Origin: Candidatus Poribacteria bacterium
GTDB taxonomy: Bacteria > Poribacteria > WGA-4E > WGA-3G
DNA length: 38,120 nt
Reading direction: 5' to 3'
Assembly (NCBI GenBank): GCA_022394755.1
Contig: JAGFCA010000168.1
Location: 1 to 38,120, forward strand
Shown here: piece after piece, positions 1 through 8,344 of the stretch
How the letters are laid out: every line of letters begins with the position of its first letter
How positions within the stretch are numbered: position 1 is the first letter of the stretch
The notes under the pieces: model-generated
What the model was told of the DNA's origin: nothing
Database searches by the model: none
Seen by the model: only the letters and a program-made list of their open reading frames with translations
Position numbers and translations under genes: made by a program

Positions 1-108
1 AGTATGACTTTAAATTGTTTAGCAGCCATAATAGACTCCAAGGTAAATGAATAATTATCTTGAGTCTAAGTATACAATTATTTGAATAAACTATCAAAAT
101 TAAGTTGA
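1..108. other. Non-coding left edge with imperfect hairpin
   Basis: No convincing coding frame is visible. An imperfect inverted repeat pairs 34-46 with 55-66 (GACTCCAAGGTAA against TTATCTTGAGTC, one bulge and one mismatch, 8-base loop). A TGA at 106-108 closes the reading frame just before coding-like sequence starts at 109, so this may be the junction where foreign DNA lost its 5' part. That reading is an inference; the hairpin and the stop are seen directly. Confidence 0.3.
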
Positions 109-189
109 CTTTACACTAGGACACTTACAGCAAATGAATTTCTAGATCTCGCTGTAATTCGAGATGTTGCAGATGACCATGCAGGAGGT

Positions 190-1698
190 TTGTTTAATGG
201 AATAATGGAGATAGAAGAAAATGACAACTTTGTTTTCTTGTTAGTCCAGGTAATGAAGCAGAGCTATGGATATCTAAGAGATGGTGAACAAGCAGGTGCA
301 GCTCTTATTAAGATAAATAAGTCTAACAATGTGCATACTGTAGTTAAGTCGTATTCCGATATTACTATAGCTGCAAGATCTTTAAAAAGAATTGGAAATT
401 TTGTATACTTCTTTGAAGGGTCTCATTATGCATACTATCCACAAACGCAGTTCAGATCTAACGATCTTACTATACCCTCTAGAGTAACTACAGAAGAAAC
501 TCCTGCAGATAGAAACCGAAAAACATTTACTGCAGCAGCTACAGTTGACAGATCTTCTGAAGAATGGAAAAATCAAATAGGTGGATTCTATAGAATAAAT
601 AGTACAGGAGTTCTTCAAGAGCTTGTTGAGACTGGATGGAGAAGTGCAACAACAGAAGATAATCCTGATCACGACGATGAGAAACCAGACTATTTCTATG
701 GTATTCATGGAGGCACTTCGTCTCCTATATTAGATGTAGAAGGTGTGCCATATATGATAACAGGATATGACTTTATAGATAATAGTTTATTAAGTACTGG
801 CACGACAGAAGATGCAGATACTGCAATTCAACATTCAGAAAACTATAATCTTATACACTATTCAAATAAGCTAAGTCATAAGGTGCCTTTGCTACTAACT
901 AATGAAAGGTCTCCTTCAGATGTATTAAAGGAGATGTTAACAACCACAAATAGTATTATGGGGTTCGATAATGATCGGTTCTTTATTAGACCTAGAGAAC
1001 CAAGAAAAGCACTTGTTGGAAGTAGTGGTATATCGCCTTCTAATATAATGTCTATAGATATACAGCCTGGAAGTCAGAACTGGATACCATCTAACTATCC
1101 TAATAGTGGATTGATACTTATTGGAAAAGAGCTTATATCTTACGGAGATACTTCTGAAGGATACTCGTATAACGCCGAAACTCAAGGAGCTTCTCTTACT
1201 GGGGGAATTACAAGAGGTTTAGAAGTAACTAATGCATTAAATCATAGCCATGAAGACGATATCTTATGGGTAGATCATTTTATATCTCTAAACCATGCTA
1301 CACTGCAACAGCCTATACAGTCTCTAAATCTAGTAAGTCAGTCTGAACATATATATAACTATATTGAAGTTTCTTATGGAGATGATGATAAGGCAATAGC
1401 GAAAGATGAGAACAGTATAGAGATAAACAGAAAACAACCTTTCGAGTTAACAGTGCCGTTAGATAAGCACCAGAGTGTATGGGCTCAATGGATAGCGGAT
1501 AGTTTTCTAGAGCGGTTCAAAGATTTACATAGCATAATAAATTTAACTCTTGCGACTACTCTATTTCTAAAACCTGGAGATACGGTAGTTGTCCATCAAG
1601 AGGATAGGTCTTACACAGATTTGGTTGCGTGTCAAGTGCTTGAAGTAGTACAAGATCCTGCAGCCCAAACGACTAAAGTTAAACTAGTAACTTTATAG
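190..1698 (+). CDS. Phage-tail-like (tail hub/baseplate-type) protein, probably 5'-truncated
   Basis: The frame gives 502 residues from a TTG at 190, but coding-like sequence in the same frame runs back to 109 with no ATG, GTG or TTG before 190, and a stop lies at 106-108. The AGGAGG at 183-188 abuts the TTG, so it cannot serve it well; it is 16 bases from the ATG at 205. The true 5' end is therefore probably missing. The middle and C-terminal parts recall phage and gene-transfer-agent tail proteins: an E-L-I-S-Y segment followed by I-T-R-G-L-E-V-T...H, and near the end a F-L-K-P-G-D-T-V-V-V segment as in tail hub proteins. The N-terminal third may be a beta-rich propeller. Arginine is almost always AGA/AGG (about 16 of 19 by my count), unlike most genes to the right, which supports transfer. 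No other phage genes are in view. The family assignment is from memory of such motifs and is tentative. Confidence 0.6.
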   Translation: MFNGIMEIEENDNFVFLLVQVMKQSYGYLRDGEQAGAALIKINKSNNVHTVVKSYSDITIAARSLKRIGNFVYFFEGSHYAYYPQTQFRSNDLTIPSRVTTEETPADRNRKTFTAAATVDRSSEEWKNQIGGFYRINSTGVLQELVETGWRSATTEDNPDHDDEKPDYFYGIHGGTSSPILDVEGVPYMITGYDFIDNSLLSTGTTEDADTAIQHSENYNLIHYSNKLSHKVPLLLTNERSPSDVLKEMLTTTNSIMGFDNDRFFIRPREPRKALVGSSGISPSNIMSIDIQPGSQNWIPSNYPNSGLILIGKELISYGDTSEGYSYNAETQGASLTGGITRGLEVTNALNHSHEDDILWVDHFISLNHATLQQPIQSLNLVSQSEHIYNYIEVSYGDDDKAIAKDENSIEINRKQPFELTVPLDKHQSVWAQWIADSFLERFKDLHSIINLTLATTLFLKPGDTVVVHQEDRSYTDLVACQVLEVVQDPAAQTTKVKLVTL

Positions 1699-1774
1699 AT
1701 GTTGTCAATTAAGGTTTCTCCTACCAGTGAGCTCCCACTGTGCGTGAATTCGCAAAAGCGGAAGATGACAACAA

Positions 1775-1806
1775 ACAAATGCCTTCTCAATAGAGAAGGC
1801 ATTTGT
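1775..1806. terminator. Bidirectional hairpin terminator
   Basis: A perfect 14-bp stem (1775-1788 with 1793-1806, ACAAATGCCTTCTC and its complement) encloses a 4-base loop. It sits between the convergent ends of the tail-like gene (stop ending at 1698) and the FGE-like lipoprotein gene (stop at 1809). The downstream arm ends in T-containing sequence on both strands, so it could stop transcription from either side. Confidence 0.75.
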
Positions 1807-1808
1807 CT

Positions 1809-2966
1809 TTAATCCATTACACATCTAATACCTCTGTAAGCTGGATAGGTTTTATATGTTTTCTGTTTAGATCCTATAGTTATAGTGTTTATAGTTATCC
1901 CGTCGCTTCTTTTCCAGTATGTGCCACCTCTGCCAGGACCTCTACTAATATAGAATTCTCCGTAATCTGAGTTAACCCATTCAGGAGCATTGCCAGTAAT
2001 ATCGTATAATCCATTCTCTTCTTTATATAATCCTACAGGAAATACAAACGGCGCAGGCTGGTATTTAGACGCTATAAGACCGAAGTGGAAAGTGAAATTT
2101 CCTAGTTCATCTGCATGCATAGGACTTCTTGGCGGCAGACTGCCCCATGTAAACATCTGTCTATGTTTACCACCTCTAGCAGCTTTCTCCCATTCAACTT
2201 CTGTAGGCAGTCGTTTACCGTAAAACTCTGCATAGGCTATTGCATCATCATACGATACGGATGCAGGAAACTCGTATGGGTATCTTTCAAATACTCTTGA
2301 TCTAACCCTAGCAGGTATCCGTCCAACAGGCTTTCCATCTGCTTTCCTCTCTATATAATAGTTGAAATCATCTTCTAAAGCGCCTTCTCCGTATAGAGGA
2401 TGCATTTCTGGTTCATATCCTGAATCTTCCATAAACTTCATATATTGACCGATTGTAACTTCATATTTATCTATATAGAAACCGTCCGTATATACAGTCT
2501 TCCATTCAGCACCTTTAGCAGTATATACTCCACCTGTCTTTGTTTCTCTATATGCTTCATAGTCAGTTACCATATCATAAGACCCAGCTTCTATGTAAAG
2601 CATGTTATCAACAGGATTTAAAGGCAGGTTGTTGATGTATTCTATGTATGCAGGATCTCTAGTATCTTCAGGTTCTTCCTCAACCACTTCTTCTATAGGA
2701 TCTTCAACTGTTGTTTCCTCTATAATATCTTCAATAGGAATATCTTCTACAACAACTTCTTCAGATTCTATATTATGTCTGCCTCTATCAGTATCTCTGA
2801 ATGAAACTCTTGGCTTGACATTAAATTGAACATTACCTCCTCTATTCTTATATTCTTCAACCTTATATACAGGGTCGCCTTCTAAAGGTTTTTTTACATT
2901 GTCTGAGCAGCTAGATCCAAGGATAAGATATATAAATATTAGTAGAATTGGAAATTTCTGAAACAC
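1809..2966 (-). CDS. Lipoprotein with C-terminal FGE-sulfatase (SUMF1-like) domain
   Basis: A 385-residue protein with an N-terminal hydrophobic stretch ending in the lipobox-like G-S-S-C, with Cys20 as lipid anchor. A low-complexity acidic linker rich in Glu, Val and Ile follows (about 70-105). From about 120 to the end there is a formylglycine-generating-enzyme-type fold: F-Y-I-D-K-Y-E-V-T, R-L-P-T-E-V-E-W-E-K-A-A-R-G, L-Y-D-I-T-G-N-A-P-E-W-V and a final Y-R-G-I-R-C. Family knowledge: true FGEs use two nearby cysteines to oxidise sulfatase Cys. Here the only cysteines are Cys20 and Cys382, so oxidase activity is unlikely and a binding or structural role is more plausible. Arg codons look AGA-rich as in the tail-like gene, so the two may have arrived together. 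It converges on that gene and shares its terminator. Confidence 0.85.
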   Translation of the reverse strand: MFQKFPILLIFIYLILGSSCSDNVKKPLEGDPVYKVEEYKNRGGNVQFNVKPRVSFRDTDRGRHNIESEEVVVEDIPIEDIIEETTVEDPIEEVVEEEPEDTRDPAYIEYINNLPLNPVDNMLYIEAGSYDMVTDYEAYRETKTGGVYTAKGAEWKTVYTDGFYIDKYEVTIGQYMKFMEDSGYEPEMHPLYGEGALEDDFNYYIERKADGKPVGRIPARVRSRVFERYPYEFPASVSYDDAIAYAEFYGKRLPTEVEWEKAARGGKHRQMFTWGSLPPRSPMHADELGNFTFHFGLIASKYQPAPFVFPVGLYKEENGLYDITGNAPEWVNSDYGEFYISRGPGRGGTYWKRSDGITINTITIGSKQKTYKTYPAYRGIRCVMD

Positions 2967-3288
2967 AACTAACTCCTATTTATTCTTATTACTATTAAAA
3001 ACATAAAATAAGCCTCTATTACACAAAATCCAGTTAACAAAGGGTACTCCAACCTAACGGATCTTTGTCTTTAAAAACTCAACTTGTTAAGGTCTTTTTC
3101 ATTTCAAACCCTTCAAACGGGAAGGTATTTCCTACAACCCAACTTATGAAACCAGTTATAGCAATGGATAATTATCTTAATACAGAACACAACGAAATCA
3201 TACTGTTTTCATAACCAAAATATACGAAAATATTCTCTTGATCCATATAAAAGCAAAACCAAACAGGTTTTTCTCAGTGTAGCAGTTT

Positions 3289-3302
3289 GAATTCTACATA
3301 GT
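3289..3302 (+). repeat. 14-base direct repeat, copy 1 (copy 2 at 3620-3633)
   Basis: GAATTCTACATAGT occurs at 3289-3302 and again, identically and in the same orientation, at 3620-3633. The two copies bracket the inverted-repeat element at 3347-3534. Their role is unknown; they could be a duplicated target, an ancient insertion scar or a regulatory site. Confidence 0.5.
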
Positions 3303-3346
3303 CTTAATTTAGTAACATTTTGAACTATATCAATTAGGCACATTAA

Positions 3347-3534
3347 CGTGAGTTTGAAAAATAATTAGAGTTTGTACATTTCCCCTTAAAGTCCCCTTAA
3401 TGAAGGGGGAAATGCCATAAGCCATTCATACCGTAGATTCTTTAGGGGTTAAAACTCCAAAAATGACGGTTTTTTGTACAAATATACACGTTTTCTATGG
3501 AATTTGCACTCATGTGTAAATTATCAAACTCACG
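3347..3534. repeat. MITE-like element with 11-bp terminal inverted repeats
   Basis: CGTGAGTTTGA at 3347-3357 is matched perfectly by its complement TCAAACTCACG at 3524-3534. Inside is a second nested pair (TTTGTACA at 3371-3378 and TGTACAAA at 3475-3482), followed by a C-rich/G-rich hairpin. The 188-base size, terminal inverted repeats and lack of coding capacity fit a miniature inverted-repeat element. No obvious short target duplication directly abuts the ends, so the call is tentative. Confidence 0.4.
3378..3413. repeat. C-rich/G-rich hairpin repeat (REP-like)
   Basis: Two near-identical TCCCCTTAA units (3381 and 3392) are followed by TGAAGGGGGAAAT. The G-rich arm at 3403-3408 can pair with 3393-3398 across a 4-base AATG loop, or with the outer unit at 3378-3387. 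Such short palindromes with competing pairings resemble dispersed intergenic repeats in other bacterial genomes. It stands out as GC-rich in an AT-rich spacer. Confidence 0.55.
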
Positions 3535-4089
3535 ATTACATTAGGTCATTGGTGATTCATGTATGTTGTTTTGAAAATGATATGTGATTATAACTGATTA
3601 AAAAAAGATGTGTCAAGTAGAATTCTACATAGTTACAGGACTATTAGTTTCGGTATTTTAGTAATGGTTTATGTAGATCGTGGTAGAGGTCTGTGAACAC
3701 ATAGGTGTAAATTTAAGTATTATGATCTTTATAATTGGGCTATAGTCATTGATTCTTTTATATACTGTCCTTCCCCTGATAGCCTTGGTATTACCGAGTC
3801 TAAGCATAATTGCCTAACCGTAGTAGCAGGATAAAAATAAAATTTAGTAAGATCTTATTTTCTTCTCCTCGTAATACGCTATACAGAAAACCTGTAATCT
3901 ACCTGAAATATAAAAATCCAACTAATTAACAAGTAAAATTATTCTATGACAATTACCCAACATACTTGACATTCATCCGAATCAATGGTAATTTCAAACT
4001 TATGCATTTATAATGAAGAAAATTGTTTAAAGAATACACATAACCTATAGGATAAAATATCATTCTTTAGATTTAAAAGGGAGTAAAAT

Positions 4090-5181
4090 ATGGGAATCAG
4101 TGTTGGAATGGTTGGTTTAGGCATGTTCGGACCTTCATTCATTGAGTCATATAAGGCACATCCAGATGTGGATAGACTCGCTTTATGTGACTTAAAAGAA
4201 GATAGACTGTCAAAATGGGCAAAACAATATGAAATATCTGAAACATACACAAGTCTTGACGAAATCTGTAAATCAGATATTGATGCTTTGGTAATTATTA
4301 CACAACATTGGATACATGCTCCTCAAGCTATACAAGCCATGGAAGCAGGAAAGCATGTATATACTGCCGTTCCTGCAGCTGTTTCATTGGACGAATGTGA
4401 GGAATTAGTACGAACAGTTGAACGTACTGGAATGATATATATGAATGGTGAGACAAGTTATTTCCGACCAGAAACTGCGTTTTGTCGGAAAAAAGCATCA
4501 GAAGGAGCCTTCGGGGAATTTGTTCACTGTCGAGCGGAATATTTCCACGATATGAGTCATGGTCTCTATGATGTCGCAAAAAACCGTTGGGGTGAACGTT
4601 GGAGCATGGATAAAAGTGGAGGTATACCAATGTACTATCCCACACACTCAACCTGTTTTCCAATATCTGTTATGAATGCTTATGCTACCTCTGTTTCCGC
4701 ACAAGGATATGTTTATCCAAACGATGATTGGTTTCGGACAGATACCATCTATGAAAATCCATTCTCAAATGAAGTTGGATTATTCACAATGAGTAATGGT
4801 GCAACCATGCAAATTTGTGAATTTAGACGAATAGGTCATCCAGGGTCTGAACGACCAAGTGGTATATACGGAACGGAAGGAAGTTATGAACAGAGTCTCG
4901 CGGGGAAAGTATGGGCAGATAAAAGTGGTAGCCAAGTAATACAACCTGACCAATTCCATGAAACCCTACCAGAAGAACTTACACAGAATTTAGGAGGACA
5001 CGGCGGTTCACATGCATATCTTGTTCATGAATTTGTTGATTCAATAAATAAACAAAGATTACCTCGTATAAATGTATGGGAAGCAGTACGATATTGTGCT
5101 CCAGGTCTTGTCGCACATGATTCCGCACTCCGGGACGGAGAAGTTCTACCTATCCCCGATTGGGGAAATGCACCTGAGTGA
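4090..5181 (+). CDS. Gfo/Idh/MocA-family oxidoreductase with altered EKP motif
   Basis: A 363-residue, typical-length cytoplasmic protein of the NAD(P)-dependent Gfo/Idh/MocA family, which usually oxidises or reduces sugars, inositols or their derivatives. A Rossmann dinucleotide-binding loop G-L-G-M-F-G is at residues 9-14, and a second conserved stretch A-M-E-A-G-K-H-V at 83-90. The catalytic Glu-Lys-Pro that normally follows is replaced by Ala93-Val94-Pro95, so the usual catalytic lysine is absent. The C-terminal half carries the expected alpha/beta dimerisation domain with a G-G-I-P...H-S-T stretch. The start is an ATG preceded by GGGAG at good spacing. Its TGA stop overlaps the ATG of a 53-codon frame at 5181. 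Substrate is unknown; loss of the lysine means activity may be changed or lost. Confidence 0.85.
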   Translation: MGISVGMVGLGMFGPSFIESYKAHPDVDRLALCDLKEDRLSKWAKQYEISETYTSLDEICKSDIDALVIITQHWIHAPQAIQAMEAGKHVYTAVPAAVSLDECEELVRTVERTGMIYMNGETSYFRPETAFCRKKASEGAFGEFVHCRAEYFHDMSHGLYDVAKNRWGERWSMDKSGGIPMYYPTHSTCFPISVMNAYATSVSAQGYVYPNDDWFRTDTIYENPFSNEVGLFTMSNGATMQICEFRRIGHPGSERPSGIYGTEGSYEQSLAGKVWADKSGSQVIQPDQFHETLPEELTQNLGGHGGSHAYLVHEFVDSINKQRLPRINVWEAVRYCAPGLVAHDSALRDGEVLPIPDWGNAPE

Positions 5182-5342
5182 TGAATCTTGGAATACAATT
5201 CGTTGAGATTAATCACTTTATAGCTTCTAATATAGATTGTATAGATATAGAATCTACAGAAACTCCAACAAAAATCCAACGTTTACTTAATATACTTATA
5301 CGTGAACTTGATGAATGTATAATTCAGCAATTAACCCGTTAA
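5181..5342 (+). CDS. Small hypothetical protein, 53 residues, translationally coupled
   Basis: The ATG at 5181-5183 overlaps the TGA of the upstream Gfo/Idh/MocA-type gene by one base (TGATG), an arrangement typical of translational coupling. The product starts M-N-L-G-I-Q-F-V-E and ends in a probable amphipathic helix (about residues 30-53: K-I-Q-R-L-L-N-I-L-I-R-E-L-D-E-C). It has no signal peptide or membrane segment. I do not recognise a family. The overlap and helical composition support it, but a frame this short in AT-rich DNA could be chance. Confidence 0.4.
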   Translation: MNLGIQFVEINHFIASNIDCIDIESTETPTKIQRLLNILIRELDECIIQQLTR

Positions 5343-5369
5343 TTTAATAACTTCAATATTCGATATGTA

Positions 5370-5485
5370 ATACCATTTTAAATTGATTTTTTTACATTAT
5401 GACTTTATTTTGTGTTCTGTTCTTTGGTAGGAGGGATCTCCGAATCCCGAATCCTTTAAGAGACATTACTTATTAAAAATGGTAT
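5370..5485. repeat. Intergenic inverted-repeat element with GTAGGAGGGA core
   Basis: Outer arms ATACCATTTTAAAT (5370-5383) and ATTAAAAATGGTAT (5472-5485) are complementary at 13 of 14 positions and enclose 88 bases. The middle contains GGTAGGAGGGATCTCCG, with a small hairpin GGGAT/ATCCC (5433-5437 with 5444-5448). The core resembles the repeat at 8345-8367. It lies in the gene-free stretch 5343-5670, which otherwise shows nothing except the ribosome binding site AAAGGTG (about 5654-5660) for the next gene. Confidence 0.45.
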
Positions 5486-5670
5486 AAGAATATGTTAAGA
5501 ATTCTTGACTGGAATACATAATGGCATTATTGTAGTTGATTTGACGCATTTTATACTGATCCAATGAATTCTTGTTCTATGCTTATTTCGATCCTCCCTT
5601 ACTTTATAATGAATTTTATCAATTACATAGTTACAATATTACATTCAAATAAGAAAGGTGACATAAATTT

Positions 5671-8250
5671 ATGAAAACTATATCCTATTCATTATTAATT
5701 CTTTTATATTTAATATTAATTCCATTCACATACAATTGTATCGCACAGGACTCACCACAATGGCATCTCCCTGTTGGGGCTACAAAACGTCTTGGTAAAG
5801 GTTGGTTGTATGAAATTGAATACTCACCTGATGGTAATCAACTCGCAGCCGCTGGTTCATTAGGAGTTTGGATCTATGATACAAAAACTGATAAAGAAAT
5901 CGCTCTCTATTCCGGTGAAGGATGGGGTGTTTCATCTCTTGCTTATTCTCCTGACGGTTCCATACTCACTACAGGAAGTGCAGATGGAATCATTCGAATA
6001 TGGAATACAATGACTGGAGAGTTAGAACAGGTAATAGATGCACATTGGAGAAGCATTAGAAGTCTGGAATTCAACCCAGATGGATCAATTCTCGCCAGTG
6101 GCAGTAGAGATAGAACAATACGCTTATGGAATCCACAGACTGGTGAACTTATTCATACATTAAGAGGGCATACAGATGGTGTTAATAGTGTCGCATTCAA
6201 TGGTGATGGTAGTTTAATTATTACTGCTGGACGAGATGATACAATCAAAGTTTGGGATGTTCGCACAGGAAAACTTATACAATCACTTGAAGAACATAGA
6301 GATAATGTCGCACATATTGAGGTGAGTCCAGATGGGAATACACTTGCCAGTGGGGATTTAAACTCCATTATACATTTATGGGATACTTCTACATGGACAA
6401 TTAAAGATACACTCATTGGACATACCTCACAGATATATCATATGGTCTTTAGTCCAGATGGAACTATTTTGGCAAGTGCTGGTGAAGATGATACTGTCAT
6501 GTTATGGAATGCAGAAACAGCGGAATTACTAAATAGTATTACTGGACATACTGCCGATGTCTTCGGTCTTGCATTCACACCTGATGGTTCAATTCTTACA
6601 AGTGGTGCATGGGATGCATCTATCCGTTCATGGAATCCTATAACAGGGGAACATATTAAGACTATTACAGGACATACAGACGTTGTCGTTAGTGTCACAT
6701 TCAGTGGAGATGGTAGTATTCTTGCGACTCGGAGTTGGGATAAAACCATTCGTTTATGGGATGCTGATACAGGTCAACTAAGGCACACCCTCATAGGACA
6801 CCAAGATGATGTTGACATTGTCGTATTTAGTCCGGATGGTAGAACCCTTGCAAGCGGAAGTCAAGATAACACCGTTAGACTATGGGACGCAATCACTGGG
6901 GAACACATTAAGACTCTCAGAGGACACTATTCCTATCTAATTAGTTTAGCATTTAGTCCTGATGGAAGTATTCTTGCAAGTGGAAGTGAGGATGACAGCA
7001 TTCTATTATGGAGGGTTGCAGATGGTAGATATATCGGGGGGTTATGGGAACATGAAGCCGGTGTTGAAACCCTTTCTTTTAGTCCCGATGGTACAATGTT
7101 GGCAAGTGGAAGTCGAGATGATAAGATCATAATTTGGGACATTGAAACAAGAGATGCTGTCAGGACTATTACCGAACATGAGGATGATGTTTGGACTGTT
7201 GCCTTCAGTCCAGATGGTAAGAAACTCGCAAGTGGCGGTAGGGACACTGTATCTTTATGGGATGTTCATACTGCTGAACTTCTCCAAACATTTCGTCAAC
7301 CAATTAACAATGATACAACTGTTGGTACACCTGAAGATTTAGTTGGGGATACACCAACTGACTTACCTGTAACCGCTACAAGTATTGTTTTTAGTCCCGA
7401 TGGGAAAATACTGGTGAGTGGAAGCCATGATGCTACATTACGTCTATGGGATACATCTACAGGTAAACAATTATCAACTTTGTCTGGACATTCCTATTCA
7501 ATTACAAGTGTCGCCATAAGTCCAGATGGGAGTACAATTGCAAGTGGAAGTTATGATGGAACTGTCATGCTATGGGCTTTCCCACTCCCATTGACGACAA
7601 ACCAATTACTGACTATTCTGGCAGATGTCAACAACGACGGTATTGTAAATATCCTTGATATTGTTCTGGTTGCATCAAGTTTTGGTCAATCAGGTGATAG
7701 TCCTGCGGATATTAATGGTGATGGTGCTGTTGACCTATTAGATCTATATCTGGTTGGGAATGCAGTGGCTAATATAGAATCCGCACCAACAATCCATGCT
7801 TATTCTGGTGAAAATCTCACGGCAAAACAGGTTGAAGAATGGTTGACACTTGCTAAGCAAGAACTAACCCAACTCGGTAACCTTACTCCTCAAGTACAGA
7901 TCGACTATCATACCGGTATTGAAGTTTTGGAACAACTCCTTCAATCATTGTTGCCAAAAAAGACACAATTATTAGCTAATTACCCAAACCCGTTCAATCC
8001 TGAAACGTGGATACCGTATACTTTAGCTACACCAGCAGATGTGTCAATTACAATTCATTCACCAAATGGCAAATTGATTCGTACATTACATGTCGGCAAT
8101 AGACCTGCTGGGTTATACCAAACACCTTCAGATGCAGCATATTGGAATGGAAATAATGACTATGGTGAAACTGTAGCAAGTGGTGTATATTTCTACACGC
8201 TTTCTGCAGGAGAGTTTTCTGCAACGCGGAAGATGTTGATCGTGAAATAA
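5671..8250 (+). CDS. Secreted WD40 double propeller with dockerin-like and FlgD-like C-terminus
   Basis: An 859-residue exported protein. A hydrophobic signal peptide (about 1-25, ending near C-I-A-Q-D) is followed by 14 WD40 repeats of about 42 residues (each S-P-D-G-x-x-L-A-S-G-S ... L-W-D), enough for two seven-bladed propellers. At about 650-695 two EF-hand-like loops (D-V-N-N-D-G-I-V-N-I-L-D and D-I-N-G-D-G-A-V-D-L-L-D) form a type I dockerin-like module, which would bind calcium. Residues about 768-859 are a YPNPFNP-type FlgD/Ig-like tail common in Poribacteria and related phyla and often linked to export or surface attachment. Several blades are near-identical in protein and DNA (I-T-G-E-H-I-K-T occurs twice), pointing to recent internal duplication. 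The start is supported by AAAGGTG upstream. It stands alone with its own terminator at 8268. Ligand and partner are unknown; no cohesin is seen in the window. Confidence 0.93.
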   Translation: MKTISYSLLILLYLILIPFTYNCIAQDSPQWHLPVGATKRLGKGWLYEIEYSPDGNQLAAAGSLGVWIYDTKTDKEIALYSGEGWGVSSLAYSPDGSILTTGSADGIIRIWNTMTGELEQVIDAHWRSIRSLEFNPDGSILASGSRDRTIRLWNPQTGELIHTLRGHTDGVNSVAFNGDGSLIITAGRDDTIKVWDVRTGKLIQSLEEHRDNVAHIEVSPDGNTLASGDLNSIIHLWDTSTWTIKDTLIGHTSQIYHMVFSPDGTILASAGEDDTVMLWNAETAELLNSITGHTADVFGLAFTPDGSILTSGAWDASIRSWNPITGEHIKTITGHTDVVVSVTFSGDGSILATRSWDKTIRLWDADTGQLRHTLIGHQDDVDIVVFSPDGRTLASGSQDNTVRLWDAITGEHIKTLRGHYSYLISLAFSPDGSILASGSEDDSILLWRVADGRYIGGLWEHEAGVETLSFSPDGTMLASGSRDDKIIIWDIETRDAVRTITEHEDDVWTVAFSPDGKKLASGGRDTVSLWDVHTAELLQTFRQPINNDTTVGTPEDLVGDTPTDLPVTATSIVFSPDGKILVSGSHDATLRLWDTSTGKQLSTLSGHSYSITSVAISPDGSTIASGSYDGTVMLWAFPLPLTTNQLLTILADVNNDGIVNILDIVLVASSFGQSGDSPADINGDGAVDLLDLYLVGNAVANIESAPTIHAYSGENLTAKQVEEWLTLAKQELTQLGNLTPQVQIDYHTGIEVLEQLLQSLLPKKTQLLANYPNPFNPETWIPYTLATPADVSITIHSPNGKLIRTLHVGNRPAGLYQTPSDAAYWNGNNDYGETVASGVYFYTLSAGEFSATRKMLIVK

Positions 8251-8267
8251 GATCTGAACATTGATAA

Positions 8268-8298
8268 AAAAAGGAAGGACGTATCGTCCTTCCTTTTT
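8268..8298 (+). terminator. Rho-independent terminator of the WD40-dockerin gene
   Basis: A perfect 14-bp stem (8268-8281 with 8285-8298) with a 3-base loop TAT. The stem is GGAAGGACG flanked by five A's on the left and five T's on the right, 17 bases after the stop. The T-run on the plus strand gives a classical intrinsic terminator, and the A-run makes it usable from the minus strand too. Confidence 0.85.
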
Positions 8299-8344
8299 CC
8301 TTTTAACCCAACGTGAGTTAGGTATAAGCTATATTAGACCTTTT

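Larger units (their letters stand above)
2967..4089. other. Long AT-rich intergenic region without a gene
   Basis: About 1.1 kb between divergent genes with no open frame that has a ribosome binding site and protein-like composition. It holds a candidate inverted-repeat element (3347-3534), a GC-richer hairpin (3378-3413) and two copies of a 14-base direct repeat (3289-3302 and 3620-3633). Promoters for both flanking genes must lie here, but I could not assign -35/-10 boxes with confidence. A purine-rich GGGAG at about 4079-4083 serves the gene starting at 4090. Confidence 0.5.

Noticed and set aside
382..1185. Antisense open frames inside the tail-like gene
   Set aside because: They have Ser/Cys/Ile-rich shadow composition with no start signals; the sense frame reads as a real protein.
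1809..2966. Functional sulfatase-activating FGE paired with the sulfatase-like gene at 31460
   Set aside because: The FGE-like protein lacks the Cys pair and the sulfatase-like protein has Thr at the modification site, so neither side fits.
6153..7247. Antisense open frames inside the WD40-dockerin gene
   Set aside because: They are mirror frames of the repeated WD40 codons, lack ribosome binding sites and repeat each other in step with the blades.
5671..8250. Tandem DNA repeats as a CRISPR-like or satellite array
   Set aside because: The periodicity is about 126 bases, in frame, and fully explained by WD40 blades.
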